Part shown: positions 1 to 6,227 of the stretch, one piece after another
How the letters are laid out: every line of letters begins with the position of its first letter
Numbering within the stretch: the stretch's first letter is position 1
Origin: JBGPIK01 sp041484845
Lineage (GTDB): Bacteria > Desulfobacterota > Binatia > UBA9968
NCBI GenBank assembly: GCA_041484845.1
Contig: JBGPIK010000315.1
Coordinates: forward strand, 1 to 8,177
Length of the DNA stretch: 8,177 nt
Direction of reading: 5' to 3'
The notes under the pieces: generated by a model
What the model was told of the DNA's origin: nothing
Seen by the model: only the letters and a program-made list of their open reading frames with translations
Databases searched by the model: none
Translations under genes and position numbers: made by a program

Positions 1-1
1 C

Positions 2-895
2 ACAGCAATTACTTCGCCGGGAATGACCAATCTGAGCTTGTACATTGCTCAGCGCCAGGGATTTTTCAAGGAACAGAAAATTTTTAGCGAGATTATCGTG
101 ATGCGCTCGGCGGCGCGGCAAATCCAAGCGCTGATCGCCGGCTCGGTCGAATTCAGCGCTCAGGCGCCTGACCCGCTGATCCGAGCTGACGAGAGAGGCG
201 CCGAGCTGGCTATGCTTTCAGGACTCGGTAATTCGGCGGCATACGATCTCGTCGCCGGCAGAAAATATCAAAAGATCGAAGAGCTGCGCGGCACGACGCT
301 GGGCGTGTCCGGCATTAATTCGTCGAGCACGCTCTTGCTGCAGAAAATGCTCGCAGCTCACGGTTTGGCGCATCCGCGCGATTATGCTCTCGTCGAAGTG
401 GGCGGGACCAGCGATCGTCTCGCGGCGATCCAGACCGGCGCCATTGCGGCGGGTGTTCTCAACCCGCCCATCAGTTATGTAGCAGCGGACCAGGGCTTCA
501 GGATACTCGGCGAGCTCAAACAGTACATTCCGGAGGTTCAATTCACGGCACTTTCCGCCAGGCAGCCGTGGGCTAATGGGAATGCAAGTCTCGTCGATGA
601 TTACTTGGTCGCGATCTTGAAGGCCAATCGTTATCTCTACGACAATAAAGCGGGCACGGTGGCGATCATTCAGAATTTTTTCAAGGTTCAGCCCGATCAT
701 GCGGAGCGAGTCTATGAATACTGGGTGCGCAATCAGGTCACGCCGAGAGACGGTGCCCTCACGCTACCGGGCACCGAAGTCGTGTTAGAGATTCTGGAGA
801 CGCTGGGAGATTTCAAAGGGAAGACGCGCCCCAAGGCGGAAAAATTCATCGACAGTTCTTTCTTGCGCCGTGCTCAAGCCCGGATATCACGTTAG
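2..895 (+). CDS. NitT/TauT-type ABC transporter substrate-binding protein, 5'-truncated by window edge
   Basis: Periplasmic ligand-binding protein of the SsuA/THI5/NMT1-like (PBP type 2) class, which delivers a small organic ligand to an ABC permease. The frame is open from base 2, and the residues before the first ATG (position 23) read TAITSPG, continuing into LYIAQRQGFFKEQ. This matches the family's N-terminal 'xPxWxAxxxGFFxxxG' block, so the true start and signal peptide lie upstream and the ATG at 23 is probably internal. Other family blocks are IQALIAGSVEFSA (ligand-pocket loop), IEELRGTTLGVSG (the 'dLkGKkigv' hinge) and LAAIQTGAIAAGVLNPP (the 'aL.sG.vDA..l..P' block). The stop overlaps the ribosome-binding site of the following decarboxylase gene, which implies cotranscription and a related substrate. 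Ligand unknown; family call is secure. Confidence 0.9.
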   Translation, partial: TAITSPGMTNLSLYIAQRQGFFKEQKIFSEIIVMRSAARQIQALIAGSVEFSAQAPDPLIRADERGAELAMLSGLGNSAAYDLVAGRKYQKIEELRGTTLGVSGINSSSTLLLQKMLAAHGLAHPRDYALVEVGGTSDRLAAIQTGAIAAGVLNPPISYVAADQGFRILGELKQYIPEVQFTALSARQPWANGNASLVDDYLVAILKANRYLYDNKAGTVAIIQNFFKVQPDHAERVYEYWVRNQVTPRDGALTLPGTEVVLEILETLGDFKGKTRPKAEKFIDSSFLRRAQARISR

Positions 896-899
896 GAGA
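894..899 (+). promoter_or_regulatory. Ribosome-binding site that supports a GTG start
   Basis: AGGAGA overlaps the TAG stop (893-895) of the binding-protein gene and lies 4 nt before GTG at 904. It supports the GTG start and suggests translational coupling with the upstream gene. Confidence 0.7.
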
Positions 900-903
900 A
901 TCT

Positions 904-1404
904 GTGAAGCCAAAGATCGCCGCTGAAATCGTCAACGCCCTGAAAGAAGCGGGAGTCGACTTTGTCGCCACATTGACCGAGGCGAACCTCCACGAACTGA
1001 TTATGCTCCTGGCGGAAGATCCGGTCATTCAACATGTGCCGGTCACGAGGGAAGAGGAAGGCATCGGCATTTGTGCCGGCGCTTATCTCGGCGGCAAACG
1101 ACCGGCGATGGTGATGATGAATGCGGGATTTCTTGTCGCAGCCAATGGGTTGGCTACGGTGTGCATCCACCCCGGCATTCCGGTTCTGCTGATCATCGGT
1201 CATAGCGGCGGCGTCGGGGAAGAAAATCCGGGCCACGCAACCGTGGGGATGCTGACGGAACCCGTACTGCACGGGATGAATATTATGTACGAGAAGGTCG
1301 GCCGCTTGGAGGAGATCCGCCCTGCGATATTAGACAGTCAAACTCTCGCCCGCTCAGCGCGCAGACCGGTGGCGATTGTGCTCAACAAGGAGGCTTTGCG
1401 TTAA
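904..1404 (+). CDS. ThDP-dependent decarboxylase, alpha (Pyr-domain) subunit, sulfopyruvate/phosphonopyruvate decarboxylase-like
   Basis: A 166-residue protein matching the alpha half of a split thiamine-diphosphate decarboxylase, as in sulfopyruvate decarboxylase ComD, which removes CO2 from 3-sulfopyruvate to give sulfoacetaldehyde. The Pyr-type domain fills the chain. TREEEGIGICAGAYLGG (about residues 48-64) holds the acidic cluster from which the catalytic ThDP-activating Glu comes in this family. MMNAGFLVAANGLATV (71-86) matches the usual 'mqNSGlGNs.Nal.sl' block, followed by PVLLIIGHSGGVGEENPGH. Length is typical of separate alpha subunits. The gene starts at GTG after a good ribosome-binding site, 8 nt from the upstream binding-protein gene, and is followed 4 nt later by the beta subunit. 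Phosphonopyruvate or another 2-oxoacid are alternative substrates, so I withhold the symbol comD. Confidence 0.88.
   Translation: MKPKIAAEIVNALKEAGVDFVATLTEANLHELIMLLAEDPVIQHVPVTREEEGIGICAGAYLGGKRPAMVMMNAGFLVAANGLATVCIHPGIPVLLIIGHSGGVGEENPGHATVGMLTEPVLHGMNIMYEKVGRLEEIRPAILDSQTLARSARRPVAIVLNKEALR
1387..1393 (+). promoter_or_regulatory. Ribosome-binding site for the beta subunit
   Basis: AAGGAGG inside the 3' end of the alpha-subunit gene, 15 nt before ATG at 1409. The spacing is longer than ideal. The only alternative start in frame nearby is a TTG at 1376, which lies upstream of this site and would overlap the previous gene, so the ATG is preferred. Confidence 0.5.
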
Positions 1405-1408
1405 ACTT

Positions 1409-2011
1409 ATGAAACGCTTTGATTGTCTGAAAGCGATCGCGCCTCATTTCTCGGAAGAGCTGGTGGTGACAAACATCGGCGGGGTGCGACACGAGTGGTA
1501 TTCTCTCCGTCCGCATCCCGGAAATTATCACCTGCAAAACCTCGGTCTCGCTTCATCCGTCGGGTTGGGCCTGGCGCTGGCTCTGCCGCACCGCAAAGTC
1601 GTTATTTTCGACGGTGACGGTTCTATCTTGCTCAATCTGGGCAGTCTCGCGACCATGGCCAATCAGCACCCGAAAAATCTCATCCATATCGTTTTCGACA
1701 ACGAATGTTACGAGTCGTCACGCGGCGCTCCCACCGCAACCTCGGGAGTGACCGATCTCGCCGCAGTCGCCAGGGGCGCGGGATTCGCTCATGTCGCTTC
1801 GGTTGCCGATGCGCAGCAATTTGAAACAACCTTTCTGGAGGCTCTCAAGCGCAATGAGCTTTCCTTCATTCTGGCTAAAGTAGAGCCCGGCATCGCCAAG
1901 GTGCCGCCGGCGACTTTCGACTCGCAGGAAAACAAGTACATGTTCGTGCGCTACATCGAAAAAACAGAAAACGTGAAAATCCTCGTCTCTCCCCCTTCGC
2001 GAGGCTCTTGA
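1409..2011 (+). CDS. ThDP-dependent decarboxylase, beta (PP-domain) subunit, sulfopyruvate decarboxylase-like
   Basis: A 200-residue partner of the preceding gene, carrying the diphosphate-binding half of the enzyme (ComE-like). The ThDP/Mg2+ signature is visible: GDGS at residues 69-72 and, after the usual spacing, the Asn in FDNECYESS (N98). Near the N-terminus, RHEWYSLRPHPGNYHLQNLGLASSVGLGLALALP is the conserved block before the ThDP site (listed here as HEWYSLRP, then LGLASSVGLGLALALP). The pair should assemble as an alpha/beta enzyme with the active site at the interface. The tail after about residue 190 (ILVSPPSRGS) is Ser/Pro-rich and looks less conserved. ATG 1409 is 4 nt after the alpha stop. 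A hairpin lies 24 nt past the stop. Substrate is inferred only from family resemblance. Confidence 0.88.
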   Translation: MKRFDCLKAIAPHFSEELVVTNIGGVRHEWYSLRPHPGNYHLQNLGLASSVGLGLALALPHRKVVIFDGDGSILLNLGSLATMANQHPKNLIHIVFDNECYESSRGAPTATSGVTDLAAVARGAGFAHVASVADAQQFETTFLEALKRNELSFILAKVEPGIAKVPPATFDSQENKYMFVRYIEKTENVKILVSPPSRGS

Positions 2012-2034
2012 GGCTAGAAGGTTGCTGCAGAATT

Positions 2035-2054
2035 CCGTCGGAGTTCTTCGACGG
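2035..2054 (+). terminator. Hairpin after the decarboxylase operon, possible terminator
   Basis: Perfect 6-bp arms CCGTCG/CGACGG, extendable by a G-T and an A-T pair to leave a GTTC loop, starting 24 nt after the stop at 2011. There is no T tract after it, so it is not a canonical Rho-independent terminator. It may instead aid termination or protect the mRNA 3' end. Confidence 0.4.
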
Positions 2055-2063
2055 TGCTCAGAG

Positions 2064-2094
2064 CCTGTCCTGAGTCTATCGAAGGAACGAATAG
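2064..2094 (+). repeat. Dispersed intergenic repeat A, copy 1
   Basis: A 31-nt stretch built of CCTG-tCCTGAG, a variable core, CGAAGG and AACGAATAG. A second, 33-nt copy lies at 7395-7427 with the same flanking blocks and a changed core (TCTAT here, CGGAGT there). The outer CCT/AGG ends can pair. Both copies are between genes. No gene or transposase is linked to it. Confidence 0.65.
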
Positions 2095-2127
2095 AGGGGG
2101 TTTGATATCATTGAGGATTGTCCGTTC

Positions 2128-2253
2128 ATGCTGAAACTCCCGAAGCATTTCGAGACTTTTTTCATCAGCAACCTGCTAGTCGGACCGATTTCGATTCAGC
2201 CGCGCACGGTACAAGTCGGGTACCGCCGCAATCTTGATCTGCAGGGCGTTTGA
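2128..2253 (+). CDS. Possible 41-residue small ORF of unknown function
   Basis: ATG at 2128 to TGA at 2253, encoding MLKLPKHFETFFISNLLVGP and 21 further residues, a mildly hydrophobic, basic peptide with no signature I recognise. A weak GAGG lies 11 nt upstream. It fills much of the gap before the next binding-protein gene and could be a real small protein, a gene remnant or chance. Nothing beyond an open frame supports it. Confidence 0.2.
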   Translation: MLKLPKHFETFFISNLLVGPISIQPRTVQVGYRRNLDLQGV

Positions 2254-2298
2254 TGTTAACCGCTGTCGATAATTTTTGGATGCCGGAGTGATGCCACT

Positions 2299-3312
2299 AT
2301 GGAATCAACAACACATTCTATCATAAGCATATCGGCGCTTGCCCTGGTGCTGCTCGCGGCCGGCGCTGCAAGCGTTCGTGGACAGTCCGAGCGCCCGTTA
2401 CGCGTGGCGTGGAGCTCGATTTCGAGCTCGCAAGCGGTGTTGTGGGTGGCGCATGAGGGTGGGCTGTTCAAGAAAAACGGGATTCAGGTTGAGCTGGTAT
2501 ACATTCCCAGCGGTCCGATGATCATCCAGTCGATGCTGGCGAAGGAGATCGACGTCGCGCAGACCGCCGCGCCTCCGGTTGTGGCGGCGGATCTTGCAGG
2601 CGCGAATATTGCCGTCACGGCCGGGATCAACAATACCTTTGTCTATTCGTTCCGGGCGCGATCGACGATCAAAAGCCCCGCCGATCTCAAGGGCAAGAAA
2701 ATCGGCGTCACCAGGATCGGCTCCGATTCACACGCCGCTACGGAGTTCGCGTTGAGAAAATGGGGGCTGGATCCGGAGCGGGATGTGAATATTCTCCAAT
2801 TGGGCGGGCAACTGGAAATTCTCGCCGCTCTTCAATCCGGCGTAGTCGATGCCGGGCCACTTTCGTATCCGCAGGCGGCCAGGGCGAGGCAGATGGGCAT
2901 AAGCGAGCTGGCCGATCTCGGTGGCATGGGTATCGCGTATCAGGGGACGGCTATCAACATGCGCCGGGATCAGATTGAGACGCAGCGGGAAACCCTGCTG
3001 AAGTTCATGAGGGCTATAATTGAGGGAATCCATCTTTATTTGAACCGCGAAGAGTTCGCCATGAATGTCATCGGCAAGTACGCCAAGATCAAGGACCGGG
3101 AATTGCTCGCGGAGACTTACCGGATCAACGGCCAGCGCTATCTGGAAAGAGTTCCTTACCCGACTTTGCCGGGCATCCAAAATATTCTGAACCAACTGGC
3201 GCTGAGAAATCCCAAAGCCAAACAGGCGCGCCCGGAACAGTTCGTCGACGCCAGCCTGGTTGCCGAGCTCGAGCATAGCGGTTTCATCAAGCAGGTCTCG
3301 GGGGGAAAATAG
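2299..3312 (+). CDS. NitT/TauT-type ABC transporter substrate-binding protein
   Basis: Complete 337-residue periplasmic binding protein of the SsuA/NMT1-like class. A Sec signal peptide covers about residues 1-28 (hydrophobic SIISISALALVLLAAGAA, probable cleavage after SVRG). Mature blocks follow the family order: LRVAWSSISSSQAVLWVAHEGG then LFKKNGIQVELVYIPSG, the sampling loop MIIQSMLAKEIDVAQTAAPP, IKSPADLKGKKIGVTRIGS, the hinge EILAALQSGVVDAGPLSYP, and a helical C-terminus. It is 287 nt after the decarboxylase operon and 220 nt before the LLM gene, so it may be its own unit. GGAG at 2285-2288 sits 10 nt before the ATG. It is a relative of the truncated binding protein at the left edge. Ligand unknown; no membrane components are nearby. 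Confidence 0.93.
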   Translation: MESTTHSIISISALALVLLAAGAASVRGQSERPLRVAWSSISSSQAVLWVAHEGGLFKKNGIQVELVYIPSGPMIIQSMLAKEIDVAQTAAPPVVAADLAGANIAVTAGINNTFVYSFRARSTIKSPADLKGKKIGVTRIGSDSHAATEFALRKWGLDPERDVNILQLGGQLEILAALQSGVVDAGPLSYPQAARARQMGISELADLGGMGIAYQGTAINMRRDQIETQRETLLKFMRAIIEGIHLYLNREEFAMNVIGKYAKIKDRELLAETYRINGQRYLERVPYPTLPGIQNILNQLALRNPKAKQARPEQFVDASLVAELEHSGFIKQVSGGK

Positions 3313-3334
3313 TTGCGGCTATTCAGGGTTTAGT

Positions 3335-3350
3335 GTGAACAAATATTCAC
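3335..3350. other. Short AT-rich dyad after the binding-protein gene
   Basis: GTGAA-CAAATA-TTCAC, a perfect 5-bp inverted repeat with a 6-nt spacer, 22 nt after the stop at 3312. No T tract follows. It could be a regulator-binding site for the LLM operon or chance. Confidence 0.25.
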
Positions 3351-3370
3351 CGTAGAGCGCGGGAACGAAG

Positions 3371-3424
3371 ACCCCCTCCTTCATCCTCCCCGGCATTTTT
3401 GCGGGGGAGGAAAGAAGTGGGGGC
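3371..3424. repeat. Long imperfect palindrome, repeat family B copy 1
   Basis: A nested inverted repeat in the 220-nt gap. The inner stem is CCTCCCC (3385-3391) with GGGGAGG (3404-3410) around a T-rich loop. A middle stem CTTC/GAAG (3379-3382, 3414-3417) and an outer stem CCCCC/GGGGG (3372-3376, 3419-3423) enclose it. The purine/pyrimidine strand asymmetry is striking. A similarly built element lies at 5046-5091. It could fold in RNA and end or stabilise the upstream transcript. Confidence 0.65.
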
Positions 3425-3532
3425 GCCTGAGCGCGTTTGCGGTGCAATTTCCGCGCTCTGTTTCACACGGAAACCCGAAGCCCCATAATCGCAAACATTG
3501 CCTTTGAAATAATCACAGGATAAGGAAGTGAA

Positions 3533-4543
3533 ATGCAAATAGACATCGAGTTTAATTCCGGCGCGCAGTTGCCTATGGACGCCATACCCGAACTGGCGCG
3601 TATGGCCGAGGCCCATGGTTTTGGCTGCGCGTGGGGCGGCGAGGCCAACAACAAAGACCCAACGGTTATGCTTTCCGCGATCGCCGCAGTAACAACGAAA
3701 ATTCAGATCGGATCGGCTGTCTATCATATTCTCGGTCGGACGCCGGCGACGCTCGCGCTCCAGGCCGTAGGTCTCGATGAGCTTTCCCGCGGGCGTTTTC
3801 TGTTGGGAATAGGCGTTTCGAATCCGACCATTGCCAAGTGGCATGGCCTTCCCTTGGATCGCCCTATCGGGCGGATGAAAGAATATCTGGAGATTGTTCG
3901 GCGCTCGATGAATGGAGAGAAGCTCAATTTCGCCGGTGAATTTTTTTCGGCGCATGCTTTTAAGCTCGCGTTTAAGCCCTCGGGGAGAAAAATTCCGCTT
4001 TATCTTGCGGCGTTTGGCCCGATGATGAGCAAAGCGGCCGGCAAGTTGACCGACGGCGTGCTTATCAACATGGCCAATCCATCGGAGGTTCGCCGGATTG
4101 TGGATCAGGTGCGCCAAGGCGCTAAGGAGGCGGGAAAAGATCCGGAGTCGATGGAGATCATCTGCAAGGCGCGTTGTTCGGTGGCGCCGGCCTATGCCGA
4201 GGCGCGCGAGGCTCTGAGCCATGCGCTTACGTTTTATGCCCTGGCGGATTATTACCGGACTCTTCTAGGCCGGATGGGGTTCGCCGCCGAAGTCGAAGCG
4301 ATGTATTCCGCATGGAAGAGCGGTGGATTTCATGCCGCCAGAGCTTTGGTGACCGACCGGATGTTCGAGGGGCTGCCGCTGATCCCCGCAACCTCGGTTG
4401 TTCAAATCCAGGAAAAAATAAAAGCGTACAAAGACGCTGGAGTTACGCGGATGATCCTGCCGTACGTGTCGGCTACCGAGGACCTCGTAGGAGAAATAAG
4501 AAACTTCATCTCGGTGTGGAAACCGGGAGATATGAATTTATAA
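3533..4543 (+). CDS. LLM class (luciferase-like) flavin- or F420-dependent oxidoreductase
   Basis: A 336-residue TIM-barrel protein of the bacterial luciferase-like superfamily, whose members use FMN or F420 as monooxygenases, dehydrogenases or methylene-tetrahydromethanopterin reductase relatives. Visible family blocks are ELARMAEAHGFGCAWGGE (residues 20-37), DPTVMLSAIAAVTTKIQIGSAV (from residue 42), ATLALQAVGLDELSRGRFLLG (from 72) followed by IGVSN, PIGRMKEYLEIVR, and the phosphate-binding-like PLYLAAFGPMMSKAAGKLTDG (from 155). The start ATG has AAGGAAG-type RBS (3522-3528) 4 nt away. Cytoplasmic, with no signal peptide. The next gene, a RidA protein, starts 11 nt after the stop, so the two are probably one operon. 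The blocks resemble F420-type members, but cofactor choice cannot be settled by eye. Substrate unknown. Confidence 0.9.
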   Translation: MQIDIEFNSGAQLPMDAIPELARMAEAHGFGCAWGGEANNKDPTVMLSAIAAVTTKIQIGSAVYHILGRTPATLALQAVGLDELSRGRFLLGIGVSNPTIAKWHGLPLDRPIGRMKEYLEIVRRSMNGEKLNFAGEFFSAHAFKLAFKPSGRKIPLYLAAFGPMMSKAAGKLTDGVLINMANPSEVRRIVDQVRQGAKEAGKDPESMEIICKARCSVAPAYAEAREALSHALTFYALADYYRTLLGRMGFAAEVEAMYSAWKSGGFHAARALVTDRMFEGLPLIPATSVVQIQEKIKAYKDAGVTRMILPYVSATEDLVGEIRNFISVWKPGDMNL

Positions 4544-4554
4544 GAGGACGTTTC

Positions 4555-4959
4555 ATGCCATTTGAACTGCTGAATCCCGCGGGGCTGGAAAAGCCTGTCG
4601 GCTACGCCCACGTGGCGAAAATAACATCGGGCAAGCTGCTTTACATCGCCGGGCAGGCCCCGTTCGACGCGAACGGCGGCGTCGTCGGCAAAGGCGATTT
4701 TGTCGCCCAGTTTCGGCAAGTGATGCAGAACCTCAAACTAGCCGTTGCGGGGGCGGGCGGGCGACCGAACCAGTTTGCCGTCCTCACGATGTATGTTACC
4801 GACGTGCATGCCTATCTTGCCAATAAAAAGCCTATCGGCGCCGCGTACACCGACGTTTTCGGCAAGCACTTCCCGGCCATTACGCTCGTAGAAGTGACGC
4901 GGCTTTACAATCCGGATTGCATGGTCGAGATTTCCGGAATAGCCGTGGTCGATGAATAA
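4555..4959 (+). CDS. RidA (YjgF/YER057c/UK114) family protein
   Basis: A 134-residue protein of the RidA superfamily. Archetypal members hydrolyse reactive enamine/imine intermediates to ketones plus ammonia; other subgroups take part in specific catabolic pathways. Family blocks visible are GKLLYIAGQAPFDANGGVVG (residues 26-45), QVMQNLKLAVAGAGG (55-69), VLTMYVTDV (76-84) and PAITLVEVTRLYNPDCMVEI (from 107), with Arg116 at the position of the conserved substrate-binding Arg of active RidA (the 'ARL' of the E. coli protein). AGAGGA at 4543-4548 overlaps the LLM stop, 6 nt before the ATG. Coupling with the LLM oxidoreductase suggests it clears an imine or enamine made in that pathway. The same frame is open upstream through the LLM gene but lacks RidA features there. 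Confidence 0.93.
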   Translation: MPFELLNPAGLEKPVGYAHVAKITSGKLLYIAGQAPFDANGGVVGKGDFVAQFRQVMQNLKLAVAGAGGRPNQFAVLTMYVTDVHAYLANKKPIGAAYTDVFGKHFPAITLVEVTRLYNPDCMVEISGIAVVDE

Positions 4960-4963
4960 ACCC

Positions 4964-5015
4964 GGATTCCGCGGTTGGAAGTAGCATAGAGCGCTAGGCG
5001 TAAGCCCTACACAGC
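4964..5015 (+). repeat. Dispersed intergenic repeat C, copy 1
   Basis: Begins 5 nt after the ridA-like stop. Reading along it: GGATTCCGCGGTTGGAA, AGC, GAGCGCT, then AAGCCCTACACAGC. A 51-nt inverted copy at 7783-7833 matches at about 41 of 52 aligned positions with one gap, including the last 14 bases exactly. The first 17 bases are echoed again at 7326-7342. Part of it (GGC-GTAA-GCC) can form a small hairpin with a GNRA-type loop. Confidence 0.75.
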
Positions 5016-5045
5016 GAAGGAAATGGAACTGAACCTCTTAGCGGA

Positions 5046-5091
5046 ACCCCCCTCTCTTTTCTCCTCCGCGACGGGGGATGTAAGAGGGGGT
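5046..5091. repeat. Long imperfect palindrome, repeat family B copy 2
   Basis: Outer stem CCCCCTCT (5048-5055) with AGAGGGGG (5083-5090), and inner stem TCCTCC (5062-5067) with GGGGGA (5073-5078, one T-G pair) around a GCGAC loop. The layout, C-rich left arm and G-rich right arm around a nested hairpin, repeats that of 3371-3424. A loosely T-rich stretch follows, so it could act as a terminator for the LLM-ridA operon. Confidence 0.6.
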
Positions 5092-5164
5092 CTTTCGGCT
5101 GTTTTCGTTTGGTTGCGGCTCTGCCGCGCGAGGTAGCGATAGATGAAGGTTGCTTCTCACCGCC

Positions 5165-5169
5165 GGGAG
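5165..5169 (+). promoter_or_regulatory. Ribosome-binding site deciding the start at 5177
   Basis: GGGAG followed by 7 nt and ATG at 5177. This favours the ATG over a TTG at 5150, which would add nine residues ahead of a normal signal peptide. Confidence 0.65.
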
Positions 5170-5176
5170 CTTAACA

Positions 5177-6190
5177 ATGCGCACTCAACTGCTTTTATCT
5201 TTGACTCTGTTCTTGCTGCTTGTGGCGGCGCAAGGCCGGTCCCAGGAACGAGAAGCCTCGCTGGAGGCGGCGCGAAAAGAAGGGGTCGTGTCGTGGTACA
5301 CCACGCTCAGCATCAGCGAGAGCCAGCCTCTCGCCCATGGCTTTGAAAAGAGCTATCCGTTTATCAAAGTCAATCTCTATCGGACCCAGGCGGAAAACCT
5401 ACTGACCAAGATCGCTACCGAAGCGCGCGCGGGCCACTACCTCTTCGATGTCCTGGCCGCCAACGACGTCGAGTTCTTCATCATGCTTAAACAGGGTGTC
5501 TTCGCGCCCTATAGGTCGGCTGAAAGCAACGCGTACCCGGTCGGATTCAAAGATCCCAAAGGCTTTTGGACCGACACTTATAACAACTACCACTCGATCT
5601 GCTATAACACGCGCCAAGTAAGCCCACGCGAGGCTCCCAAGGATTGGCAAGATCTGCGCGACCCCAAGTGGAGGCCGGGAAAGATCGCTCTTGTTCGTAA
5701 CGCTGTCCCCTGGTACGGGAACATGATCAAAATTATGGGCGAAAAGAATGGCCGGGCTTTTTTTGAGGCGTTGGCTGCCGGCCAGGCGCAGATGCGTTCC
5801 GGCTACACCAACGTTGCCCAACTTCTGGCAGCGGGTGAGTTTCCTCTCGCATTGTGCCGGGCGCACCGCATTGAAAAGATGCGCGAGGCCGGGGCCCCCG
5901 TTGACTGGGTCACCACCGTGAACCCGCTGTTAGCTGACCTGCATCCGATCGGTCTGGCAAACCGCGCCTCCCATCCCAATGCCGGAAAATTATTTATTGA
6001 TTTCGTCCTCTCACGGCAAGGGCAAGAGCTCGCGGTGCAGCAGGGACGAATCTCGCCCAGGACCGATCTAAAGCCTCCCTATCCGCGGTTGGGCATGCCG
6101 GGACTCCATCTCGTCCCCTCGAGCGCCAGCGTGGCTGATGAATACAACCGTTTCAGCGACGATTACCGAAAGATTTTTGCCATGAACTGA
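5177..6190 (+). CDS. Extracellular solute-binding protein (family 1, Fe3+/polyamine-type fold)
   Basis: A 337-residue secreted binding protein. A signal peptide is clear (RTQLLLSLTLFLLLVAAQG, cleavage near residues 20-23). The mature part opens with LEAARKEGVVSWYTTLS, typical of AfuA/FbpA/PotD-like proteins, then FEKSYPFIKVNLYR, GHYLFDVLAANDVEFFIMLK, APKDWQDLRDPKWRPGKIAL, and near the end HPNAGKLFIDFVLSRQGQEL. The paired tyrosines that bind iron in FbpA-type proteins are not seen in the matching region (FPLALCRAHRIEK), so an organic ligand is likelier than ferric iron. It is a distant paralogue of the convergent minus-strand gene, 37 nt away. No permease or ATPase is adjacent. Ligand unknown. 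Confidence 0.92.
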   Translation: MRTQLLLSLTLFLLLVAAQGRSQEREASLEAARKEGVVSWYTTLSISESQPLAHGFEKSYPFIKVNLYRTQAENLLTKIATEARAGHYLFDVLAANDVEFFIMLKQGVFAPYRSAESNAYPVGFKDPKGFWTDTYNNYHSICYNTRQVSPREAPKDWQDLRDPKWRPGKIALVRNAVPWYGNMIKIMGEKNGRAFFEALAAGQAQMRSGYTNVAQLLAAGEFPLALCRAHRIEKMREAGAPVDWVTTVNPLLADLHPIGLANRASHPNAGKLFIDFVLSRQGQELAVQQGRISPRTDLKPPYPRLGMPGLHLVPSSASVADEYNRFSDDYRKIFAMN

Positions 6191-6227
6191 GCGGCGGTAA
6201 ACGATCCGGCTTGGGAGTCGCCTCTCG

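Noticed and set aside
2250..2273. TTGATG ... GATAAT as a promoter for the binding protein at 2299
   Set aside because: The spacer is only 12 bp, too short for a sigma-70 promoter, and no better -35 lies at 16-18 bp.
3347..4222. Long minus-strand open frame (291 codons) opposite the LLM gene
   Set aside because: It lies mostly antisense to a gene with clear family motifs, is rich in Arg/His/Ala without domain features, and runs across the palindrome at 3371-3424. It is a composition artefact.
4174..4554. Upstream extension of the RidA frame through the LLM gene
   Set aside because: The frame is open but encodes no RidA-like or other recognisable sequence. The ATG at 4555 has a good ribosome-binding site and gives the usual family length.
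5150..5176. TTG start adding nine residues to the binding protein at 5177
   Set aside because: GGGAG at 5165-5169 is correctly placed for ATG 5177, which directly begins a typical signal peptide.
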